This document shows positions 32,218-38,075 of a stretch of 38,075 bases of DNA, piece by piece. Origin of the DNA: CAYSQW01 sp964433135 (GTDB lineage Bacteria; Acidobacteriota; Aminicenantia; Aminicenantales; Aminicenantaceae); NCBI GenBank assembly GCA_964433135.1, contig CAYSQW010000035.1, positions 1 to 38,075 on the forward strand. The letters are read 5' to 3'. Position 1 is the first letter of the stretch, and each line of letters starts with the position of its first letter. The translations under genes were made by a program, and so were the position numbers. The notes under the pieces are model-generated. The model had not been told where the DNA came from. It ran no database searches and was given only the letters and a program-made list of their open reading frames with translations.

Positions 32218-33128
32218 ACTCCGCAGCCAAATGGATTGTCGGAGCAGGCTTTGTCGTCATATTGATGATGGGTGTTCAATGCGCTCAACTGCAGGAGGGA
32301 TTGGGCTCGCTGTCCAAGATCAAGTTAACTTCCGACGATACGCAGGCGATCACCCGGACCTCGAAAGCTTTGAGAAAGAGTTTCTCCGATATAACCGAAG
32401 AGGAAGAATACTACATCGGAAGAGCGGTGGCCGCGCTTATTCTGGCGCGCTATCCGGTCTACCGGAACAGCGTCATGACCAAGTATGTCAATACCGTAGG
32501 ACAAACCGTCGTCATCGCCAGCGATCGACCCGAAACGTATGCCGGTTATCATTTTCTGGTGCTGGACACGGAGGAGATAAACGCCCTGGCCGCTCCCAGC
32601 GGTTTTATCTTTATCACCAGAGGACTGCTCAAAAGGTGCCGCAGCGAAGAGATGCTGGCCAGTATCCTGGCGCATGAGGTGGGTCATGTCTGCGCGCGAC
32701 ACGGCCTTCAATCCATCAAGAAATCCCGGCTGCTGGAAGCCTTCGGTGTTATCGGGGAAGAAGCGGTCAAGAAGTACGGATCGGAACAGCTGGCGCAGTT
32801 GACCTCGTTATTCGAGGAGGTGTTGGGAGATATCGTCGAAAATCTTATCGAAAGAGGATACGATCGAAAATATGAATATGAGGCCGATAAGCTTTCCGTG
32901 CGATTTTCATCCGCAATGCACTACGATCCCCACGGTCTTCTGGACTTTCTGCAGACCATGGTGGAAGACACTTCGGGCGGAGCGGATAAAGGGTGGTTCA
33001 AAACCCATCCGTCACCTAGCGATCGGATAAATCGCATACGGAAAGCCGTCGATTCCGGCGCTTCCGCCGCCACTCCGGCCGACATGAGGACGACCCGTTT
33101 CAAAAGGATCATTCGTACCGTGAAGTGA
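32214..33128 (+). CDS. M48-family zinc metallopeptidase (BepA/LoiP-like)
   Basis: This periplasmic-type M48 protease has the zinc motif HEVGH at 154-158 (ILAHEVGHVCARHG) and the downstream EYEAD element (221-225) that provides the third ligand. APSGFIFITRGLL (127-139) is the edge strand seen in this family. The N-terminal hydrophobic segment (about 8-20) ends in VQC; the cysteine at 23 could be lipidated but the residue before it is atypical for a lipobox. The C-terminus has the substrate-side motif THPSPSDRI. Relatives degrade or assemble outer-membrane proteins. It is coupled to the SH3b gene by an ATGA overlap. Confidence 0.88.
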   Translation: MNSAAKWIVGAGFVVILMMGVQCAQLQEGLGSLSKIKLTSDDTQAITRTSKALRKSFSDITEEEEYYIGRAVAALILARYPVYRNSVMTKYVNTVGQTVVIASDRPETYAGYHFLVLDTEEINALAAPSGFIFITRGLLKRCRSEEMLASILAHEVGHVCARHGLQSIKKSRLLEAFGVIGEEAVKKYGSEQLAQLTSLFEEVLGDIVENLIERGYDRKYEYEADKLSVRFSSAMHYDPHGLLDFLQTMVEDTSGGADKGWFKTHPSPSDRINRIRKAVDSGASAATPADMRTTRFKRIIRTVK

Positions 33129-33165
33129 GCCTCCTTAATAGGTCTTTACACAGGACTCCATCGGG

Positions 33166-35235
33166 ATGAGCAAGTCGCTGCGAAGTCTGATCATCGGAAG
33201 CACCGCCGTGCTTTTGACACTGGGTGCGTTTTCAATGGGAGCATTCCGTGCGCTGGAGTGGAAATCCTGGGATCTGCGGTTGCGGGCGCTCTCCAAGGCA
33301 GCGCATGCCGGGGATGATATCGTGCTGATCATGATCGATCAGCCCAGCCTGGACGTGTACGAGCAAGAACAGGGACTGTCGTGGCCGTGGCCGCGACAGA
33401 TGTATTCCGCTCTTCTGGATTACTGCCGAGGGGCGGGAGTGAAAGCGGTTTTTATCGATCTGATTTTTTCGGAAAGCTCGGTCTGGGGGGTTGACGACGA
33501 TGCTGACCTGGCCCGCTCGATACAGGCGGCCGGCAATGTCTTCCTGCCGCTCTTTCTCAGCCGTGCTCCGGGAGTGGAGGATGAGATTCAGGAAACGGCG
33601 CTTGAAAGATTCGCCGTAGATCTTCCGGGTTCCCTGACTGAGACCCGATCCGCGACACTCCCGGTCGAATCCCTTCTTTCCTCGGTGCGGGGACTGGGGA
33701 ATGTGCGGTTCGCTCCGGACGGAGATGGGATATATCGGCGCCTTCCTCTACTGTTCTCATTCCGGGGCAGGGCGTATCCGGCTCTGCCGGCGGCGCTTTT
33801 TCGCTATGCGGCGGGGGATGACGACTTGTCAGAAGTGCCCAGGGACCATAAAGGAAACATGATTCTTCGCTACTACGGACCCGCGGGGACGTATGAAACC
33901 TATTCCGCGGCCGCGGTCATCAATTCCTTCGCTCAGATCCAAGCGGGACAGCCGCCACAAATATCCCCCGAGCTGTTCAAAGGCAAGATCGTCATGGTGG
34001 GAGCTTCGGCGCCGGGGATCTATGATCTGCGTCCCAGCCCCTTTTCCTCCGTCTATCCGGGAGTGGAGATCCAGGCAACGGCATTGGACAACCTTTTGCG
34101 GAAAGATTTCATCCGGCTTCCGCCGCGGCTGATTTTTCTGCTGCTCCTGACAGGTTTTTCCTTTTTCATGGCTTTCGGAATCACCATGACATCGCGGATT
34201 TGGAAAATCGTCGCGATATCTCTGCTTGGATTCCTCCTGCCCGCAGCTGCCGCCGCTGCGGCTTTCAACTGGGGGTTTTGGCTGGATTTCATCGCCCCGG
34301 AATTTGCCGTGGGATTGAGCTTTGCGGGAGCGGTGATCTGGAACTACCGAACGGAAGGGCGGCAGCGCCGGTTCATCAAAAGCGTGTTCCGGCGCTACCT
34401 CAGCCATCATGTGATCGAACAGGTTCTGGCGGATCCCTCCCGCCTTCGTTTGGGGGGAGAGGAACGTGAGATCACATCCTTTTTTTCCGACGTGGCGGGA
34501 TTCACTTCCGTATCCGAGGGACTTTCGCCCGAAACTCTGGTGAAGCTGCTCAATGAATACTTGACGGAGATGACGGATATCATCCTCGATTCGGGCGGAA
34601 CCCTGGATAAATACGAGGGTGATGCAATGATCGTTTTTTGGAACGCCCCCCTCGATCAAGCCGACCATGCTCTCCGTGCCTGCCGCGCGGCCCTTCGTTG
34701 TCAGAAAAGACTCGAGGAGCTGCGCCCGGATTTCCAGCGGCGGTACGGGCATCCTCTCCACGTGCGTATCGGATTGAATTCAGGACCGGCGGTGGTCGGC
34801 AACATGGGGTCGCAGAACCGGTTCGATTACACGGCCATGGGGGATACCGTAAACTTGGCCTCCCGTTTGGAAGGGGCTTGCAAAGTCTATAAAGTTCCGA
34901 TTTTGATGGGAGAACGAACGTTTCAGCTTGTCGGGGAGAATATCGTATCCCGCGAGCTGGACTGCATAAAGGTTGTGGGCAAAGCGATCCCCGTTCACGT
35001 CTATGAAGTGATCGGAGAACCCGGGGAGGTCTCCGAGGCGAAACGGGAAGCCGTCGCCTATTTTCATCGGGCCGTGCGCGACTTCCGCGCCCGACGGTGG
35101 GATGAGGCCTGGAGGCGTTTGCAGACCCTAAACGATGATCCCGCGGCTCGAGTCTATCGGAGACGCATCGAAGAACTGCGAAAAAATCCCCCTCCGGCGG
35201 ATTGGAATGGGACTTATGAACTCAAGTCGAAATGA
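33166..35235 (+). CDS. CHASE2-domain class III adenylate/guanylate cyclase
   Basis: The 689-residue sensor has a first membrane helix (about 8-27), an extracytoplasmic CHASE2 domain (about 30-310; VLIMIDQPSLDVY, GVKAVFIDLIFSE), three membrane helices (about 322-394), a short linker, and a class III cyclase domain (about 432-615). The catalytic elements are present: Asp442 (FFSDVAGFT) and Asp486 (KYEGDAMIVF) for metals, Lys482 in the purine-contact position, and Asn563/Arg567 (GDTVNLASRLEG) for the transition state. So it should be active, probably on ATP. A helical tail with TPR-like character ends the protein. It is 37 bp after the M48 gene and 12 bp before the MBL gene. Confidence 0.93.
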   Translation: MSKSLRSLIIGSTAVLLTLGAFSMGAFRALEWKSWDLRLRALSKAAHAGDDIVLIMIDQPSLDVYEQEQGLSWPWPRQMYSALLDYCRGAGVKAVFIDLIFSESSVWGVDDDADLARSIQAAGNVFLPLFLSRAPGVEDEIQETALERFAVDLPGSLTETRSATLPVESLLSSVRGLGNVRFAPDGDGIYRRLPLLFSFRGRAYPALPAALFRYAAGDDDLSEVPRDHKGNMILRYYGPAGTYETYSAAAVINSFAQIQAGQPPQISPELFKGKIVMVGASAPGIYDLRPSPFSSVYPGVEIQATALDNLLRKDFIRLPPRLIFLLLLTGFSFFMAFGITMTSRIWKIVAISLLGFLLPAAAAAAAFNWGFWLDFIAPEFAVGLSFAGAVIWNYRTEGRQRRFIKSVFRRYLSHHVIEQVLADPSRLRLGGEEREITSFFSDVAGFTSVSEGLSPETLVKLLNEYLTEMTDIILDSGGTLDKYEGDAMIVFWNAPLDQADHALRACRAALRCQKRLEELRPDFQRRYGHPLHVRIGLNSGPAVVGNMGSQNRFDYTAMGDTVNLASRLEGACKVYKVPILMGERTFQLVGENIVSRELDCIKVVGKAIPVHVYEVIGEPGEVSEAKREAVAYFHRAVRDFRARRWDEAWRRLQTLNDDPAARVYRRRIEELRKNPPPADWNGTYELKSK

Positions 35236-35247
35236 AGGGAACCTGTG

Positions 35248-36075
35248 ATGGAGCGGATGAAGAGGAAAAGCATGGAATTTGAATTCTGGGGAGTAAGAGG
35301 AACGTCGCCGGTCTCACCTCCGGAGAAGACGAGTTACGGAGGGCATACGCCGTGCGCGGCGCTGAAGGGAATCCACGGAGATCGGATCGTCATCGATGCC
35401 GGAACCGGGATGATCCGCCTGGGACGAAAGGAAAGCCGCAGTCCGGAAAAGCATGCCTGCTATCACATATTGATCACGCATTTTCATCTCGATCATGTTA
35501 TGGGCCTGCCTTTTTTTTCGCCGCTATACGACGGAGATGTCGCATTGAAATTCTATGCGGCCGCTCCGGAGGCGGAAACCGAGAAATATTTAAGCGGATT
35601 GATGGCCGGCCGTTATTTCCCTCTGGATTGGGATGCGACGCCGGCGCGGAAGTCCTACACGGATATAACGGATAAAGAATTTTCGATCGGCCGCGTCAGC
35701 GTTTCGTCGTGTCCCTTGAATCATCCGCAGGAAAGCGTTGCATATAGGTTCAAAAGAGATGGCCGAATCCTCATAACGGCGACCGATACCGAGCATCCCG
35801 AATCCGGATGTGACGGTCGGCTGGCGGATTTCTGCCGCAGAGCCGACGTGCTGGTTTATGACGCTTCCTTTACGCCCGAAGAGTATGCGGCTTCACGACG
35901 CGGTTGGGGGCACAGTACCTGGGAAGCGGGCGCGGCTCTTGCGCTTGAGGCCGGTGTGGGAAAGTTGATCCTGTCGCATTTCAATCCGGAATATTCGGAT
36001 GCCGTGATCGAAGCGATGATAAGACGGGCCCGCGAACGGTTCGCTCCAACGGAGGGTGCCCATGAAACCGGGTGA
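35248..36075 (+). CDS. Metallo-beta-lactamase-fold hydrolase (possible cyclic-nucleotide phosphodiesterase)
   Basis: The MBL fold shows the metal motif THFHLDHVMG (HxHxDH at about residues 79-84, counting from the GTG just upstream), with later ligands in CPLNHPQE, TDTEHPE and LILSHFNPEY. It starts EFEFWGVRGTSP and has GGHTPC, features of the PhnP/cAMP-phosphodiesterase-like branch. Activity is not proven. ATG 35248 is chosen because AAGGGA lies seven bases upstream; a GTG directly before it is the alternative. Its position between a cyclase and a cNMP-binding channel makes hydrolysis of cyclic nucleotide an attractive but inferred role. Confidence 0.82.
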   Translation: MERMKRKSMEFEFWGVRGTSPVSPPEKTSYGGHTPCAALKGIHGDRIVIDAGTGMIRLGRKESRSPEKHACYHILITHFHLDHVMGLPFFSPLYDGDVALKFYAAAPEAETEKYLSGLMAGRYFPLDWDATPARKSYTDITDKEFSIGRVSVSSCPLNHPQESVAYRFKRDGRILITATDTEHPESGCDGRLADFCRRADVLVYDASFTPEEYAASRRGWGHSTWEAGAALALEAGVGKLILSHFNPEYSDAVIEAMIRRARERFAPTEGAHETG

Positions 36076-36090
36076 TCGTGAGGTGAAAAG

Positions 36091-37698
36091 ATGAATCCAT
36101 CCGGACAAACATTGATGACCGCCCTTCTGGGAATACTGTCGGTTTTGCTGGTTTTTGCGCTGGCCGCCGGGCTCTATTGGGCGGTTCGCCGGTGCCTGCG
36201 ACGCCCCGCGGGTGCTGCGGGGGGATTCCGTCGCAGCTTGCTGGAAAGAATCGGTCATCCGCTGATTTTCCTCGGCTTTTCTCTGCTGCTGCATGTCGAA
36301 TCCGTCCGCACCTTTCTGTTTCCGTGGCCGCAATCCGGGAGGATCTTGGAAGCGATCATCGTTTTCTTGGTGATCGTGCTGATGGTGCGCACGGTGGACG
36401 GGCTGCTTCAGGGATGGCATTCCCGCCGCCGCCGAGCATTTCCTCTTCCCCGCGTCCTTCACGGCTCTATCCTGGGAGTGATGTATGCTGTCGTCCTCCT
36501 GATTGTCCTGAAAGAGATCCTCCAGATCAACATCACGCCTTTCCTGGCGACTTCGGCTATCCTGACCATGATTCTGGGGTTGGCCTTTCAGGACGTTCTA
36601 AGCAATATCCTATCCGGTGTTTCCCTGCACCTGACGAAATCTTTCGGAAAAGGGGATTGGATCGGTGTTGGGGATAGAGAAGGGGTGGTGATGGACACCA
36701 ATTGGCGGGAGACCCGCATCCTCGACCGGCGCTCGAATATGGTCGTTATCCCCAACAACGCCGTCGCATCGGAACGCGTGATCAATTATTCGCGCCCGGA
36801 ACCCGCAACCGCTTTGATGCTGCCGCTCAAGATCGCGTACGATGCGTCTCCCTCGACGGTTTACGATGCGCTGTGCGAAGCGGCCGTGGAAGTGCCGGAA
36901 GTGATGGATAAACCCGCGCCCCAGGCCTTTATTGAGGAGTTCGATGATGTCGGGATTTCCTACACCCTGAAGTTCTGGGTGCGGGATTTTGAAAATAAGT
37001 ATCCCATCCTCGGTGAAGTGGGAAGAAAGATATGGTTTAAATTCAAACGCCGCGGGATCGAGATCCCGATTCCTCTGGGTGATAAGCTGGGGCATGTGAT
37101 CCGCTCGTTCCGAATAGACCAGGCCGAGGCCTCGATTGAGAACGCGCGGGATAGAAAGACGAAAATTCTGATGTCATCTCCGCTGCTGCGCTATCCCGAC
37201 GGTGAACAGGCGGGGGAGCCGATGGTATCGGAAGAAGAGATCCGGGCGTTGGCTTCCGTCGTCCGTTCTCATCGGTTCGCCGCAGGGGAGATTCTTTTCA
37301 AACAGGGCGATAAGGGGGAAAGCTGTTACGTGGTCGCCCGCGGAAGGATCTTGGGGACAATCGTCTATGAGGAGAAGGGACGCAAATATTCGTCTGAATT
37401 TCACGCCGGCCCGGGAGGGATCTTCGGCGAGATGTCTTTGTTCACGGGAATGCCGCGTACGGCCACCGGAGTTATCGAGGAAGATGCCGAGCTGCTTGAA
37501 GTCAAGGCCGATGATTTCGGAGGACTGTTGAAGCGCAATCCGGCGCTGGCGGATGTGATCGCCGAACTGGTCAGCGAGCGCAATCGCAGCAATCAGGAGT
37601 TCCTTTGCAAGATCAAGGAGCTTTCCGAGAAGGATATCAGCGACGGCTGCAGTAAGCGGTCGATACGGGAACGCCTGAAAAAGCTGTTCAGGGTTTAA
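36091..37698 (+). CDS. MscS-type channel with C-terminal cyclic-nucleotide-binding domain
   Basis: Four hydrophobic segments (about 9-30, 55-70, 87-103, 122-142) lead into the pore helix and beta domain of the MscS family: FLATSAILTMILGLAFQDVL, SNILSGVSLHLTKSFGKGDW, and VVIPNNAVASERVINYS. After the MscS C-terminal part (to about 345) comes a cNMP-binding domain (about 390-500) with the phosphate-binding cassette FGEMSLFTGMPRTAT (445-459), including Glu447 and Arg456 that hold the cyclic phosphate-ribose. This matches bacterial cyclic-nucleotide-gated (bCNG) channels of the MscS superfamily. It is 15 bp downstream of the MBL gene and completes the cyclase cluster. Confidence 0.93.
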   Translation: MNPSGQTLMTALLGILSVLLVFALAAGLYWAVRRCLRRPAGAAGGFRRSLLERIGHPLIFLGFSLLLHVESVRTFLFPWPQSGRILEAIIVFLVIVLMVRTVDGLLQGWHSRRRRAFPLPRVLHGSILGVMYAVVLLIVLKEILQINITPFLATSAILTMILGLAFQDVLSNILSGVSLHLTKSFGKGDWIGVGDREGVVMDTNWRETRILDRRSNMVVIPNNAVASERVINYSRPEPATALMLPLKIAYDASPSTVYDALCEAAVEVPEVMDKPAPQAFIEEFDDVGISYTLKFWVRDFENKYPILGEVGRKIWFKFKRRGIEIPIPLGDKLGHVIRSFRIDQAEASIENARDRKTKILMSSPLLRYPDGEQAGEPMVSEEEIRALASVVRSHRFAAGEILFKQGDKGESCYVVARGRILGTIVYEEKGRKYSSEFHAGPGGIFGEMSLFTGMPRTATGVIEEDAELLEVKADDFGGLLKRNPALADVIAELVSERNRSNQEFLCKIKELSEKDISDGCSKRSIRERLKKLFRV

Positions 37699-37881
37699 CT
37701 CAAGAGAAGATCAGGTCGGCTGTGATCCTGAAGGCCCTGCCGTGTTTCCACTCCATCATATTTATTGGGGGTGAAGTGATGCCTCTTGGATGGGACGGAA
37801 TTCTATGAAATCGATTTGTTTATCGTGAACCGGTTTTTTTTGACGGAGCATTATTAACCGATCCCGCACCCATGAAGATGA
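37699..37881. other. Intergenic region before tRNA, no gene seen
   Basis: I see no convincing gene, repeat or strong terminator here. An open frame on the minus strand near the tRNA (37820-38029) is an antisense artefact of it. Confidence 0.4.
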
Positions 37882-37910
37882 TTGGAATAAGGGGGGAAAT
37901 CTGATAAACT
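37882..37910 (+). promoter_or_regulatory. Likely promoter of tRNA-Arg
   Basis: TTGGAA (37882-37887), a 17-bp spacer, and TAAACT (37905-37910) lie about 40 bases before the mature tRNA 5' end. A small stem CGGCC/GGCCG lies between the promoter and the tRNA. Confidence 0.4.
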
Positions 37911-37950
37911 GTGGCCTGTGCCCGGCCTCCACGGCCGTGCCGGTTTCCGT

Positions 37951-38028
37951 ACCCCTGTAGCTCAGTATGGATAGAGCAACGGATTCCTAATCCGTGTGTC
38001 GCCGGTTCGAGTCCGGCCAGGGGTGCCA
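37951..38028 (+). tRNA. tRNA-Arg (anticodon CCU)
   Basis: A complete cloverleaf is visible. The acceptor stem is ACCCCTG (37951-37957) paired with CAGGGGT (38018-38024), the D stem is GCTC/GAGC, the anticodon stem is ACGGA/TCCGT with loop TTCCTAA (anticodon CCT at 37986-37988), the variable loop has five bases, and the T arm is GCCGG-TTCGAGT-CCGGC. The discriminator base is G and the 3' CCA is encoded. It reads AGG codons. Confidence 0.97.
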
Positions 38029-38075
38029 CTCCCGCAGTTTTGTGTAAGAGAAGATCTCGGAGAAGGGGTAATTCA

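Noticed and set aside
37820..38029. Minus-strand open frame of 69 codons beginning near the right end
   Set aside because: It lies antisense to tRNA-Arg; its start (APLAGLEPATHGLG) is the well-known artefact produced by translating the complement of a tRNA.

Overview
The window is about 38 kb of bacterial chromosome of roughly 50 % GC. It comes from a Gram-negative type (diderm) organism: it has TonB-ExbB-ExbD, an O-antigen ligase-like protein, RseP, SecDF-YajC and the isoprenoid/undecaprenyl route by DXP. A TonB with a long poly-proline run and GGV-type repeats, a long-form LepB, RecD2, and a stand-alone SPL-like radical SAM protein paired with a ParB-like protein together suggest the Acidobacteriota side of the tree, possibly the candidate class/phylum Aminicenantes. 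That placement is inference from gene character only. The DNA looks like core chromosome: no insertion sequence, phage, CRISPR array or rRNA was seen. One tRNA-Arg(CCU) lies at the right end.

Layout. 0.1-4.7 kb: an O-antigen ligase-like membrane protein faces a membrane-anchored six-hairpin glycosidase. 4.8-7.3 kb (minus): hypC-hypD-hypE for [NiFe]-hydrogenase cofactor assembly, without hypA, hypB or hypF. 7.4-13.8 kb (plus): uppS-cdsA-dxr-rseP, then ispG-larE, covering isoprenoid and lipid precursors and envelope proteolysis. 13.8-15.7 kb (minus): a D-2-hydroxyacid dehydrogenase and a nucleoside phosphorylase. 15.7-17.8 kb (plus): a ParB-like protein overlapping an SPL-like radical SAM protein. 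17.8-19.9 kb (minus): tonB-exbB-exbD. 19.9-25.3 kb (minus): ychF-like GTPase, then tgt-yajC-secD-secF. 25.4-26.6 kb (plus): lepB and a four-helix-bundle protein. 26.6-28.3 kb (minus): a membrane alkaline-phosphatase-fold protein with altered metal ligands. 28.5-31.6 kb (plus): a SAM hydroxide adenosyltransferase and recD2. 31.7-37.7 kb (plus): SH3b protein, M48 protease, CHASE2 adenylate cyclase, metallo-beta-lactamase-fold protein and an MscS channel with a cyclic-nucleotide domain, closely spaced. tRNA-Arg follows.

Two points stand out. First, many genes that open a transcription unit have a sigma70-type promoter with exactly 17 bp between boxes and the -10 box only 6-10 bp before the start codon, so their mRNAs should be leaderless or nearly so. 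Genes inside operons, and a few first genes such as tonB, have clear Shine-Dalgarno sequences instead. Second, the cyclase, MBL-fold and cNMP-MscS genes are separated by 12 and 15 bp and look like a self-contained cyclic-nucleotide circuit: an extracytoplasmic sensor makes cAMP, a hydrolase might remove it, and a channel is gated by it.
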